64,000 nucleotides of DNA from Zanthoxylum bungeanum (Eukaryota > Streptophyta > Magnoliopsida > Sapindales > Rutaceae): contig SKCR01033646.1 in the NCBI GenBank assembly GCA_019454045.1, forward strand, positions 372,001 to 436,000. Reading direction: 5' to 3'. The notes under the pieces were generated by a model, which saw nothing but the letters and a program-made list of their open reading frames with translations, searched no databases and was not told the origin of the DNA. The stretch's first letter is position 1. Each line of letters opens with the position of its first letter. Both the position numbers and the translations under genes were made by a program. Positions 21,118-32,085 of this stretch are shown here, one piece after another.

Positions 21118-22064
21118 ATGGTGAGAGGCCCAACATATGATGAAAATGGCATCAAGAAAGGTGCATGGAGTAAAGAAGAAGACGATAAGTTAAGAGCTTA
21201 TATTTTGAAATATGGCCACTGGAATTGGCGTGAACTTCCCAAGTTTGCTGGTAAGCACATAATTAATTAAGTAATTTCAGAAATTCGTATAAAGTAAAAT
21301 ACTCGATTTGAAATTAATACATCGTTCTTTCTAGCGATAAGTAAACAAAACAGAATAGCATGCAACTGACTCGGCCGAGTAATGAGATTTTGATTTTGAT
21401 ATTAATTTTGTTATGGGATTATCACAGGTGTATGTAGGAGTGGAAAGAGTTGCAGGCTCCGGTGGGTGAATTACTTGAGGCCTAATTTAAAACATGGAAA
21501 CTACACGAAAGAAGAAGAGGATATTATCATCAAATTACACGAAGAACATGGAAATAAGTACTTCATATATATATGGATTGTTTCTTTTGTTCTCTCTTTA
21601 CTTTGATACAAACATAGCAAGCAAATTTATGTACTGAAACTAAGTAACTGAGCTAGCTATTTACTTGCAGATGGTCCTTGATTGCTTCAAAATTACCAGG
21701 AAGAACAGACAACGAAATAAAAAACTATTGGCACCACTTGAGGAAACGCAAGAACAAAGATCAAGCGTCAATAATGGAAGAACATTCTAATGAAACCAAC
21801 CAAATTGGAGAAGCAGAAAGCCAGAGTCCTAATCTAGCTGATACACAAATACAAGAGAGCTCTCCATTGTCCACAAGCTCTTATCATGCAGTTAACAATA
21901 ATTTGTTTGGTGATAGCAGTGGAGATTTCTGGACTGACCCATTTGTGCTGTCTGATGATTATGCCTATAACCAAAATAATTATTCATCATCATCCTTCCC
22001 GAATGGGGAACCGACGTTGTTAAACGATTCGTTTTATGAAGATGGCTTCGATCCATTCTACTAA
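21118..22064 (+). CDS. R2R3-MYB transcription factor, three exons
   Basis: Exons 21118-21250, 21428-21557 and 21671-22064 have GT-AG introns and join in frame to 218 residues. Exon lengths 133 and 130 are the classic R2R3-MYB layout. R2 (about residues 13-65) has the three spaced tryptophans in [18 protein letters not shown] and [12 protein letters not shown]3 (about 66-116) has tyrosine in place of the first tryptophan (GNYTKEEED), then [20 protein letters not shown] and YWHHL. The bHLH-binding signature of R3 is not seen. The wording resembles subgroup 2 stress-response MYBs (MYB13/14/15 group), but that assignment is inference. The C-terminal half is serine- and acid-rich and ends DGFDPFY, as expected for an activator. 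I chose the ATG before [10 protein letters not shown] because the in-frame ATG at 21031 lies upstream of the likely TATA and encodes nothing conserved. The protein should act in the nucleus. Confidence 0.92.
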
Positions 22065-22152
22065 GTGATGCAACGAGTACTAGGGATCAATGTAGAATAT
22101 TTTTCCTAGTGTGTTGTACTATATATGACATTTGTGTTTTGATTTCTGATCG

Positions 22153-22158
22153 AATAAA
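22153..22158 (+). terminator. Poly(A) signal of the MYB gene
   Basis: AATAAA lies about 90 bp after the stop codon, followed by a GT-rich TGTACATTTTGTAC stretch. Confidence 0.55.
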
Positions 22159-22224
22159 TGTACATTTTGTACTACTCAAACACACGGAAATTCATATAAA
22201 AGAGAATGATTAATTAAGTTTAAA

Positions 22225-22384
22225 CTTGATGATGTAGGGTTTAAGATTTCATCTTAAGTTATTGAATTCGAATCTAAGGAGTTCGTTTCTTATAAGAGCC
22301 TGAGATAATTTGTGATTTTAGATATTCCGTTTAAACTCGAAGGAGGTGATTTGAGGGCGGGATTTCTAAATATTAAAAAAAAAA
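22225..22384 (+). mobile_element. Old diverged SINE copy
   Basis: It aligns at reduced similarity with 22607-22801. GAATTCGAATCTAAGGAG matches the B-box region, TTATAAGAGCCTGAGA the body, and GGCGGGATTTCTAAATATT the 3' end, then a run of 11 A. It lies directly after the MYB 3' end and directly before duplicated segment copy A. Confidence 0.65.
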
Positions 22385-22606
22385 TGTTCTTTTAGTGCGA
22401 TTTCATATTAATTAACAAGCTGACATGTGTCGTAATACATTGGTGCTATCACCCGGGCCGCTATAAAATAGTAGAAATAATTAATAAATCAACGAAGAAG
22501 TAATTTTCACTTTCCCCACATTGTTTTCGATGATGTCATCAAAAACCCACTATGTGACGTAATAAAAAAATGTCATCTTGTTCATTTGCAGTAGTGGGGA
22601 TTATAC

Positions 22607-22801
22607 GCCCCCAAGGGGTGTGGCTTGGTGGTGAAGGGTCCAGAATCTCACTTTGAGGTTCTGGGTTCGAATCCAGGGGGTGCAACTTTTTGTAAGAGCC
22701 TGGGGCAGCCGGGGGTTTTACCTGCGCCGCGGCCCAGAATGGGTGGTTTGGTGGCGGGATTTCCAACTATTTCAAAAAAAAAAAAAAAAAAAAAAAAAAG
22801 T
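22607..22801 (+). mobile_element. Young tRNA-derived SINE with perfect 17-bp TSD
   Basis: TSD AGTAGTGGGGATTATAC lies at 22590-22606 and 22802-22818. The A box TGGCTTGGTGGT and B box GGTTCGAATCC form an RNA polymerase III promoter near the start. A 26-A tail ends the element. Copy B has the uninterrupted site at about 43163-43180. It is the best preserved member of at least six SINE pieces in this window. Confidence 0.93.
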
Positions 22802-22974
22802 AGTAGTGGGGATTATACATGGACGGTGCATATTAGGTGGTTAGCAGCAAAGCGTTATCTCATCAATTCTGATGCAACCTATAAGAAGAAAACGAATCGT
22901 GTAAGCACTGTCAGCCATTCATTCGCTACCAGTTGATATTTTACCGAATTCCTAGTGTCTAGTACTAAACGAGG

Positions 22975-23100
22975 CCACGGTTCCGGTTCGGAACCGGAAT
23001 CGGAAGGATCCAGTTTCAACCGGTTCCGGATCGGTTCGGTTGGGGTTCGACCCCAACTCGAACAAGTCCGAATCGGTGGAACCGGTTCAACGATTCCGGT
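22975..23100. repeat. Left subterminal GGTTCCGGTTCGG repeats of the hAT element
   Basis: CCGGTTCGGAACCGGAATCGG and related repeats are likely transposase-binding sites by analogy with Ac subterminal repeats. The right-side counterpart is at 27897-28070. Confidence 0.75.
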
Positions 23101-23236
23101 TAAAACCGTAGGGTTCCAATAGGAACCCTAACCCCAAGGACTCATTGCCCTCAAAATAAAAAAAAATGCCGTTAAGGCATAAAAAAAAAATTAAAAATTG
23201 TAAATTCCTAATATTATCCCAAATAACATTTATATT

Positions 23237-25435
23237 TGGTCGGAGCGTAAACACACACGTATAACGCAAACGCACGTATCGTTCAAGTAGTATAAAAATA
23301 TCGATCCCACGAGGACTTAATATCTAATCTATTAATTTTATGAGGTCAAATGATTACTAGTATCTAACAGATTGTTTGATTGATTTGAAATGGTGACGAT
23401 TCTAAATTTAAAAACAAGTAATAAAATGGTTCAAAAGTAGGTTTTAAGAAAATTCAATATTAAAACTATCTAGGGTTGTGATTTCTTCCAATATCATTTT
23501 AAAGATGAAGTGGTTATCTTAAAGTTGGGTAATATATTGATTTATTAACTTGAAACACTAAATTATGTGTAAGCCTCTGTCGATGGTCAGACACAAATAC
23601 TCAGTTTAACACAATTGAACCATATGTCTATGTCAACCAAATTATCTGGATTCATTAAGTTGAAGTTCCAATTATGGCTACCACCGCCTGACAGGTATAT
23701 TCCTATCCTGTAAGGAAATCTATTAAAGGGTTATCTATCCTCAATGAAGATCGTGGGCTATTGAGTCTAAGGCTAAAACCTAAAATCCTTATGTCTAGTT
23801 CATTTTAGATTTACCAGATCAATTTTATTAATGGCCAGTTAATGAAAAAGCATTAAGATTAAGACTCAATAAATAAATCTTTATATTACCCAAACTATAA
23901 TCTAACCCCTTATAAAACGGTGATATTGGATTTCATCACAACCCCAGATAACTAATTTAGTTACAACACATAACTAGGGCTAGTAAAAACTTGAAAATAA
24001 AAGACATAAAGTAAATATGCGGTAAAGTAAATACTGAAAAGTAAATTATAATAAAATAAAATGCTAAGGTAAAAGGAATTACTTTTACTACTACTAATTT
24101 AGATATCTCCCATAAAATAATATATAAACTTGTGATTCTTTTTCCAACTAGCCATAAGGCGGTAACTTGATTAAGTCAAATTAAGTCCAACCAGCCATAA
24201 AGGCGGAACCAAAATTAAATTACCAACCGACCAATCTGGCGGTATCCTTTATTAGTCAGGTTTAAACCAGATTAAAATGAATTACCAACCGACCAATCTG
24301 GCGGTATCCTTTTTAAGTCAATATTTTAAATAGTGAATATATTATTTTTAAGGAAGATTAATCTAAATAGTAACAGTAAAAGAATTACCTTTCACCCTAG
24401 CTGGGGGAGTTACCTCCTCATGGTAAATAATAAAAACTGTAAAAAGTAAAAAGTAAAAATTAAATTATTATATTAACAAAACGTAATTAAAATTAATTAT
24501 AAAACTAAAAAAACTAAAAAACTAAAAATTAAAAGAAAGTAGAGAGAGAAACTCTCTCATTAGATAGATTATAAGAGAGAGAGTGGTGCCATGAATTCTG
24601 AAATCTCGAGCTCAATTTATAGGCCTCGGTAGGCTTCCAGAGTCGCGACGCCAGGACCTTCAGCGTCGCTACGCCAGCTTTTGTCGACGTGGCACGCTCT
24701 GGTTCGCCGGTTTGAAGATTCTGGATAAGCTGATAAGGTGACATGTGGCGCGGTGGTTGGGCTTCAATTATTGTGAAACGTGGCGGCTTCTGATTAGTCG
24801 CTGAGATTCTTATCCGCCACGTGTAAGGATTAGATACTCAATGATTGATGCTGACGTGGCGCTGAGGTGGCGGTGACATGGCGATGACGTGGCGACACGT
24901 GGGAAAGAGACCGTCGGCACCGTAGGATTGCGACACGTGGCACTTCCTGATTTGATGATGATGACGTGGCAATACACGTGGCAATGTTGACTTGCTGACG
25001 TGGCTGATGACATGGAAACACGTAGGCTGCCACATGGCACACGTGGCGTGATGACTGTCGGCACTGTAGGATGCTGACACGTGGCACTGCGCATGTTAGC
25101 AGATCGGTTGTGATTGTGACACGTGGCACGGCGCATTTTAGCAAAGTCAAACTTTTCTCAGATTCTGATTTATGGACCCGGCGCACGTTAGCACTGTTCG
25201 GCGCACGTTAGGCGTCGCGACGCTGAAGGTCTTGGCGTCGCGATGCGGTAATTTACAAAAATGCCATTTTCGTCCAATTTTCATTGTTTTGGCCCAAATC
25301 ACCTCCAGAATGTCCTGAAACTTTATTTATCTACAAAATAACACAAAACACATCAAAATATTCACAAAACTCAAGAAACTATACCAAATATTAGGTTAAA
25401 TGAGTGAGAAATAGTGATAGATTTACCACTCATCA
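23237..25435 (-). mobile_element. Solo Tat-like LTR inside the hAT transposon
   Basis: TSD ATATT is perfect (23232-23236 and 25436-25440). The minus strand runs from TGATGAGTGG (25435) to CGCTCCGACCA (23237), matching the family seen at 4831-6799. It has no interior, so it arose by LTR-LTR recombination. The CCGCC..TGG minisatellite is at 24180-24310, the TATA box at 24612-24623 (minus), and a dense ACGT-motif region at 24820-25130. Confidence 0.92.
24820..25135 (-). promoter_or_regulatory. Dense ACGT-core (G-box/ABRE-like) motif cluster in LTR U3
   Basis: GACGTGGC, CACGTGGC, GACACGTGGCA and CACGTGT motifs recur about a dozen times within 310 bp, upstream of the LTR TATA box in the element's own direction. 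They are bZIP/bHLH-type binding sequences by motif only. The corresponding U3 at 5080-5340 has CCACGTGTC and TGACGTCA motifs instead. Confidence 0.6.
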
Positions 25436-25476
25436 ATATTTAGGGGCATTTTTGGTCTAAAAAAATTCTAAAACTC

Positions 25477-25484
25477 TATAAATA
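25477..25484 (+). promoter_or_regulatory. TATA box of the hAT transposase
   Basis: TATAAATA lies 148 bp upstream of the transposase ATG and 37 bp beyond the nested LTR's TSD. The LTR therefore landed immediately upstream of the transposase promoter. Confidence 0.5.
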
Positions 25485-25631
25485 TGATTCATTTTTCATT
25501 ATTTCAACACACCAAATTCTCAACTCTCTCAATTCATACAATTCTCTTATTCTCAATCTCAATTCAATTAGTTATTATCATTCGCAATTAGTCAATTTTC
25601 TTATTTTTCTTACTTATTTCTTAAACGAAAA

Positions 25632-27669
25632 ATGGCAAGCTCATCTGAGAACATCATGTCAAATATGCCAACACAAGAAAGCGACCCTAGTGTCGGTTCA
25701 CAATCACGGAGAAAAGAAGTTAAGGCTCGTTCCTCGGATGTTTTCAACATTCATTTTCATTTAGAAGAATTAAACGATGACAGTTCAAGAGCGGTTTGCA
25801 ACTATTGTGGGGTTTCCTACAAATTTTCTAGTGGATACGGTAATATGATCAAGCACTTGGAAAGACATCATCCGGTTGAACTTGGAATTGATACGACGCA
25901 AACTCAAATGACCAGGTACGCATCATCTAGTAGAGGTACAAGTGCTGTAGATTTTTTAAATATTCTGATGCAAAAAATATAGAAGAATTTGTGAAATTAA
26001 CTTGTATGACACATCTTTCTTTAAGCTTTGGTGAAAAACTTCATTTTACTAATTACGTGCATAATGCTTTAAATCCTTCTGCATGTAGAATGACTCGAAA
26101 CACAACAAAACGTCATATTTTTAAATTATATAAAGATGGTAAAATTATTTTAAATGAAATATTTAAAGAGATGAAAAATCGTATTTCTATATGTTCTGAT
26201 ATTTGGAGTGCCATTGGCAAACACACTCATACATGAGTGTGACTTGTCATTGGATTGATGCATCATTTACCATGCAAAAACGACTTATTGCATTTAGAGT
26301 TTTTGATGATCAACATACTGCACAAAATATTTATAGAATGATGAAGGTAATTTTTTTATGAATATGGTTTAGTAGAAAAATTTTAACAATTGGATTTGAT
26401 AATGCATCTACAAATACTGCATCTATCAATGATTTAAAATCTTATGTCAACCAAATTTAGGGGGTCGATTTTTTCATATTCGTTGTACATGTCATGTCCT
26501 TAACTTATGTGTTCAAGATGGTCTGAAATTATTATCACATTTCATTGATCCTATTAAGACGTCACTAAATTGTATTTGGTCATATTCTCAAGTTAGGAGA
26601 GAATGGACGAAGTTTTGTAAAATAAATTGTATTAAACCGATTAAATTTTCAAGAGATGTTCCAACAAGTTGAAATTCAACTTATTTTCTTTTATGTCAAG
26701 CATTTCAATACAAAAATACATCATGTAGTTTCTTTTCTCGACATGTTCAAAATGTCACACTTTATCCTAGTCAATGGGATATTTGCGAATTTTTTTTTAG
26801 ATATTTTAAAAGTTTTTAATGATGCTACTTTAATTTTTAGCGGTGTTTATTATCCAACATCACATTTATTTCTTCTTGAAAGTTTGAATATTGTTGGTGC
26901 TCTCGATGAACATGCTGAAAGTAGCGATCCTAATGATATTATTTTGTTAGAAGCCATTACTGTTATGAATATAAAATGGTTGAATTATTTTAGAGAAATT
27001 CATTTACTTTATCTTATTGCTGCTGTTTTTTATCCTAAATTTAAAATAGAATGTTTGAATGGTGCTTTACAAGCTTACTATGGTTATTTAGGAATATTAG
27101 ATGAAATTGATATTACAAGATTAATGATGAAATTAAGAAATGATTTAATTGAGTTATTTAATGATTATATTGTAAGATATAACTTAGGAACATTAGGTGA
27201 ATCTAGTAGTAGCGAACCGGTAATTCAAATAAGACTTAGCGCATGGGATCGTTGGTTATTGCAACAAAATAAAAAAGTTAGGGATACGACAACTAATAAC
27301 CCCGAATTAGATAATTATTTATCTACAAATTTCGAGTTTCCTACTGAAAGTTTAGTTAGTAAAAATTTTAAAATCCTTGACTGGTGGAACCGACATCAAA
27401 ATATATATCATGTTTTATCAATTATTACTAAAGAGATATTGACATCACTTATTTCCACCGTTGCGGTTGAGCAAGCTTTCAATTTGGGAGGCAATATATT
27501 GGAAGTTAGACGATCTTCATTACATTCAAGCACTCTAGAAGCAACAGCTTGTGTTGATGATTGGACTCGAGCTGATCTGAGACAACAAGAAAATACCTCC
27601 GATGATTTTGAAGATTTGTTCGATAATGCATCTGCAACAATAAGTGCAAGCGAAACCGGAGCTGAATGA
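25632..27669 (+). pseudogene. hAT transposase (BED zinc finger, DDE-like core, hATC)
   Basis: The span of about 679 codons equals a full plant hAT transposase, but it is split into at least three frames. The first frame (25632-25982) has a BED-type finger (CNYCG, then KHLERHH). A second (25991-26236) reaches ICSDIWS, the first acidic residue region. An unopened part (26240-26660) has GFDNASTNTAS with the second aspartate and HIRCTCHVLNLCVQDGL, the conserved CxxH-type motif. A TGA replaces tryptophan in the WNSTY motif. The last frame (26656-27669, real coding from about 26800) ends with the dimerisation domain hATC (ILDWWNRHQ, STVAVEQAFNLGG). At least four lesions, so not functional as encoded. 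Confidence 0.92.
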
Positions 27670-27896
27670 TCAACTGATAATGATGATGGATAATTATAAA
27701 ATTGTAAATTTACAAATGGGAAATATCTTAAAATTATAATGGAACTACGTGAGCTTTGATTCCTCTCACCCCTGGAGGATACGTATGCAACTTAAATTTT
27801 TAAAAATTTAAGCTCAAGCTCTTCAATGTAATAATTTTATTTATTTATTAAATTAATCTCATTTATTTTAATTTATTTATGAAATTAAAAAAAAAA

Positions 27897-28070
27897 GGGT
27901 TCGAACCGAACCGGAACCGAACCGGTCGGTTCCGGTTCGGTTCAAGGTTCTGGTTCCACTTCAGTGTGGAACCGGAACCGAACCGGAAACAACCAGTTCA
28001 GTTCCGGTTCCACACTTGTGGAACCGGAAACCGGCTGGTTCGGTTCTGAACCGGAACCGAACCGCCGGCC
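27897..28070. repeat. Right subterminal repeats of the hAT element
   Basis: Many copies of GAACCGGAACCGAACCGG and its reverse complement. Inverted relative to the left cluster at 22975-23100. Confidence 0.75.
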
Positions 28071-28125
28071 GGGTCTAGTGTCTATAAGCGGGAGACACAC
28101 AACCCCATTATTTAACACAAGGAAT

Positions 28126-28378
28126 TAGATCTGATCACGGTTTGGAATTAGAATCAAAACTGAATTGGAATCGATCCGGATTGAACCATAAAATTACGAT
28201 TTTATCTCGTTCGGATTTCAAAATCGGAACCGAATTGAAATCCAAACGGTTCGGTTATAGTTCCACATAATTTGGAACCGTAATTTTAAGGTTCGGTTCG
28301 GAACTGGAACCAAATCAAATTTTTTTTCCCCTAAAAAATAAGGAAACAAACGGAATTTTTTCGGTTCAGCCAGATCTA
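28126..28378. mobile_element. hAT-type MITE (253 bp)
   Basis: Ends TAGATCTGATC and, inverted, TAGATCTGGCT. The near-TSD is CAAGGAAT (28118-28125) and CAAGTAAC (28379-28386), 6 of 8 bases equal. Copy B lacks the whole block at about 43340. The interior is rich in GGAACCGAATTG/CGGTTCGG. No coding; probably moved by a related hAT transposase. Confidence 0.8.
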
Positions 28379-28386
28379 CAAGTAAC

Positions 28387-29589
28387 AAATACACGAGGAA
28401 GTTTCTTATAAATCAGACATCAACTAATCTTCTTCATTTTTTTTTAAAACTATTAATATTAAGTAAATAATAAAAATATCTTCTAAAATTTATAAATTAA
28501 ATTATTAAAAATTATAAAATCACCCCTAAAAAAATCAGTTGATTTCACTCCTAAATAAAAATGATGGTTTGCCCGAACGGGGAAGTCCCAACAAAATGCG
28601 ACACAAGAAACGAATATGACGCATTGTATGAACACGCAAAGCCCAAAACGGCACATATATTTTCAGACTTTCACATTCGGACAAGGAGACAAAAGCACAT
28701 CCCCTTCCCCTTATCCAAAAATATCCATGTGACTCAGTGACTGGTGCGGGAAGCCTGACCACATACTGCATGGCTTGCATGAATGGGCAAACAAAGTGGA
28801 TAAGAAATAACCAAGAAACTTTCTTCCCCTCATAAATTTAATTACTTTTTTTTTTTAATTTAACCATCCTCAAATGACCATATCTCAATTGATCGAAATT
28901 TAACCAACGGAAAAGTTAAATTGTTTACTTTTTAACAGTGAAGGACTCAAGAACACTTGGGTCATTGTAATTGAGTCAGGGACCTATTTGATTAAATGGG
29001 GAAATTATATACTTACCTCAGAAATCATTAAGGTTCAGAGATAATACGAATTTTATTGTCCTAAATGAGTAATTCTTTGGTGTAACGGAGATATGAGTGA
29101 CGTGATATCACCAATAAATTAGTAAATGACACGTATGATTTAATATTCATCTTTTTAATTATTTTTAAATATTTTAGCACGCTTGACAATGAATGATTGG
29201 ATTGTTGCACGGATGACATGATATCTCTGTTATATTGTAGATTTTCTCGTCCTAATTAATATATATTAATAAGATAGGAATTCCAAACTAGATATGTTAA
29301 ATATAGGAAAATGAGACTCAATTATATTATAAATTGTCATAATGACACTTTAGTCTTTATAATTTTGAAAATATAAGTTTTAATCATGCCATTTAATAAT
29401 TTTCATTAATTTTGAGTCACTTTTTATATGATTAGTATTAAATGATTTAAATATCTCCAAAACTGTCTAAATATAGTAAAAGCTTATTTCAAAATTAGAT
29501 GAAAAATGACTCAATTAACAAAAAAAAATATTTAAGCAGGAACTAAAGCTTGCATGGACTAAAACTACATGACTAAAGTTTGTATTTTT
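28387..29589. other. Non-coding part of duplicated segment, copy A
   Basis: It matches copy B at about 43343-44345. No protein coding is convincing; a minus-strand frame at 28535-28780 is not kept open in copy B at the same length. One stretch present in A but not B lies around 29060-29245. Confidence 0.55.
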
Positions 29590-29911
29590 CAAGGTTTTCA
29601 GAACCGTATCGGTGATCGAATCGGTAATATAAAAGGTTCAATGAGTCACTGGTTCACCAGTTGAACCGTGCCGAAAAAATCGACAGAACCAGCTGACCTC
29701 ATAAATAATTTTATTTAATTAAAATTATTAATTTTTAAGTTTTAATTTTTTGTTTTTAAAAATATTAAAAAAAATATTGAACTGGTCCAGTTCGATTTAC
29801 CGGTTTTGACCGATTTTTATTGATTTTTAATATTTGGTCGGACTAGACTCACGGTCGTTTCTCGGTTCGACCGGTTCAACCAACCGGACCGATCCGATTT
29901 TAATAACACTG
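29590..29911. mobile_element. hAT-type MITE shared by both duplicated copies
   Basis: Left CAAGGTTTTCAGAACCG, right (inverted) CAGTGTTATTAAAATCGG. The near-perfect 8-bp TSD is GTATTTTT (29582-29589) and GTATTTTC (29912-29919). It is present in copy B from about 44342, where a retrotransposon later broke it at 44635. It therefore predates the duplication. Confidence 0.8.
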
Positions 29912-30135
29912 GTATTTTCAAAATTTTATAGATTAAAATATTATTATAACAATTTATAAAATAATGAAGTGTGATTTTCCTTTAAATATATTACCTGGTC
30001 GAAAAGTTATTAGTAATGGCTTGAGTACTGATGATCACATCTTTTCTATTTAATAAAGCATGCGTGGAAATTGTTAGGCAAGTTTGAGACCAGAAACCAG
30101 TTTTCTCACATTGGCCGTCTAATAAAATACTTTCC

Positions 30136-30286
30136 CCACCTTCAAATCATCCATTTCGAGCTTAAGCGGAGTAGGTAAAACTCCCGATTGTCACAGGTTC
30201 TTACAAAAAACGCACTCCCTGGATTCAAACCCAAAATCTGAAGGTGAGATCCTGAATTCTACACCACCAAGTCATGCCCCTTGGAG
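30136..30286 (-). mobile_element. SINE copy specific to duplicated copy A
   Basis: It aligns with 20745-20919 from the body (GCTTAAGCGGAGTAGG) through the inverted B box (TGGATTCAAACCC, one base off) to the inverted A box (ACCACCAAGTCATGCC). The poly-T end is nearly lost. Copy B shows the empty site ATACTTTAACAACC at about 58157-58170. Confidence 0.78.
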
Positions 30287-30487
30287 ACTTAACAACCAAA
30301 TATAAGCAAGTACAAAGAGGTAAATGTTTCTTTATTTCCTAATGTTTGAGCTAATTACTCAATTATTTCTGTATTTTTAAAAATTACACTGTTTATGATA
30401 GTTTTTTAAAGCTATTATCCCAAGAAATGTTCGGATATCGAGGAGGGATATAGTGGAAATTACACAGGGCAAAAGTGAAATGGCAAA

Positions 30488-31054
30488 AGACCCAATGGTC
30501 CAAAAAGGGATGAGGTCTGATAGAAAGTCACTATCTCGTGATACAGAAGAGTTCTCCCGAAAATAGAGCGTCTTGAGGATGAAGCAAGTTGTGATACCGA
30601 ACCGACCACATAAGGATTGATGATTTGGTCCTGAAAAATTGTAGAACCCGACCCGAGGAGGTCTTTGTCTGAAAACATAACCTAGTTGAAGAGGGGCAAG
30701 ACTGATGAATACCATCCACCTCGGTAACCCGACCTAAAGAAAAATGATGGGATCATAGGCCGACCAGCATTGAGGCCATGTGACGTATGCCTTAGCTGAA
30801 AAGGTGTGCTTCCAGAAGGCTAATGATGGTGGAAGAATTGTAGAAACCGATTCCTCGACAAGCGAATACAACTTAACGCACTGAGATCGATCTTGAAATA
30901 TTTTCTACTATTCCCTCCTGCAAAAACTTTCCAGCCCTTTAAGTTTTCATTTTTTGATGATTTTAACGGCACCCACAATAATTAAAAAAAATATATTTTT
31001 TTATATAAAATAAATATTTAATTTAAAATTTGATTATTGTGAGTCCCACTAATA
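30488..31054. other. Unassigned sequence after copy A
   Basis: Homology to copy B ends at about 30487. The part 30488-30890 is moderately GC-rich, with CCGACC/GAACCCGACC wording like some LTRs, but no partner was found. The part 30950-31050 is AT-rich. No coding recognised. Confidence 0.4.
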
Positions 31055-31141
31055 GGACTCAAAGCTCTGCTACAAGACAGAGCACCATTTGTGGGGCATA
31101 CCACCTCAACAAAGTGAGGTGGTATGGCCGGCACATGCAAA
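31055..31141. repeat. Double-hairpin 87-bp segment, copy 1
   Basis: Starts GGACT, ends ATGCAAA. First hairpin: GCTCTG / CAGAGC with an 8-nt loop. Second hairpin: CATACCACCTCA / TGAGGTGGTATG, perfect 12-bp arms around a 6-nt loop ACAAAG. Copy 2 lies at 32086-32172, just past the solo LTR. No protein coding and no known RNA family recognised. Confidence 0.8.
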
Positions 31142-32085
31142 TGTTGATGGTGTTTTTTATGGTAAAATATTTGAGCGGTATGGAAAGGGCAGAAGTGGAT
31201 TTTCTCCTTTTAGCATGACAAATGTTTAGAAAGTATCGGTTACTCCTCGACCAATGAGAGAATCAGGACCCAGTTTCCCGGATCTGGCCGCCCCGAGCAC
31301 ACATCATGATGTGAATTTCAGATACCGACAACATCAGAGCCGAGACCGACCACAGTAGCCCGGTAGCTCGGTTCAGTTCTACCTTCTCCTTGGAACGGGA
31401 TAGTAAGCTCATGTATTTTTTATCAGGACGGTAGCAGTTTGGGTAGTTCGGCAGATCATTTGACCGACCTATTGAAGTTCGACGTGTGATCATGGATAAT
31501 TTGGATTTTTCCCTCTGGCATAAACCACTATTTGAGAGCACTTTACAGGCTGACTCCATTATTATTGCGTATGGCAGTGTATAAAGTAAGGTGATGTGAC
31601 AAGCCGTCAAACGACAGTTTTTGCTTTCGGTGAGACAGTCTTGGGGCAGAGAGCCCGTCAATCAGCCGGAAAATCACGTGGATGACGTCATGGAGATATG
31701 AGAACAGTGTTGTAATTCTCTTAGTATATAAAAGAAAGTTAGTTTCATTTGTAAGGGATAGAGAAAAAAAAAATTGTAAAAAATGGAGCACTACTTGTAA
31801 AAACGATATAGCAAACAACTCGGTTTTCTTTAGACATTCCTTAAAAACAGGTCGGTCGAGCTTGGCGTGGTAATAAAAAACAACACCCCACTTTGTGCCT
31901 GTGGACGTAGGTTGGACTCGCTCCGCCGAACCACGTTAAAACCCTCTTGTCGATTTCATGGTTATTCTGTCTTTTGTCACATTTGCTTTTAGTTTCCCAT
32001 AACCAAATAAATTCAAGGTTAAATGAGGATTATCTCGAGAGAGTTATCACGAAACTGCCCCTGGGACGAAAATCACCCGTCAACA
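31142..32085 (+). mobile_element. Solo LTR of the Tat-like family (944 bp)
   Basis: TGTTGATGG to CGTCAACA, matching the LTRs at 32628-33553 and 41927-42846 over its length. TGACGTCA at 31683-31690 and TATATAAAAG at 31725-31734 mark its promoter. The five bases on its two sides (GCAAA and GGACT) do not match; instead the two copies of the 87-bp hairpin segment flank it. Confidence 0.8.

Larger units (their letters stand above)
22961..28076 (+). mobile_element. hAT DNA transposon, broken transposase, TSD visible
   Basis: The direct repeat CTAGTGTCTA (22952-22961 and 28075-28084) contains the 8-bp hAT target duplication; copy B has this sequence once (about 43293-43302). The exact element ends are ambiguous by two bases. 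Outer ends are not strongly inverted at the very tip. The next about 100 bp on each side are packed with GGTTCCGGTTCGG / CCGAACCGGAACC repeats in opposite orientation, which is the usual hAT subterminal layout. It contains a transposase pseudogene (25632-27669) and a nested solo LTR (23237-25435). Confidence 0.9.
22385..30487 (+). repeat. Duplicated segment, copy A
   Basis: It aligns in the same orientation with 42952-44635 plus 57941-58372 (copy B). Shared landmarks are the TTAGTGGGATTTCATATTAATTAAC start region, the TAAGCGGGAGACACACA region, the MITE (29590 here, 44340 there), and the GCATGCGTGGAAATTGTTAGG region. Copy A carries four insertions that copy B lacks: the SINE 22607-22801, the hAT 22961-28076, the MITE 28126-28378 and the SINE 30136-30286. 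Non-inserted DNA totals about 2.2 kb. No coding function is evident in either copy. Confidence 0.88.

Noticed and set aside
22607..22801. tRNA gene
   Set aside because: A and B boxes are present, but the sequence does not fold as a cloverleaf with an acceptor stem, and it has a SINE body, A tail and TSD.
28535..28780. Minus-strand 81-codon frame in copy A
   Set aside because: The matching region in copy B (about 43500-43690) does not keep the same frame, so there is no sign of constraint.
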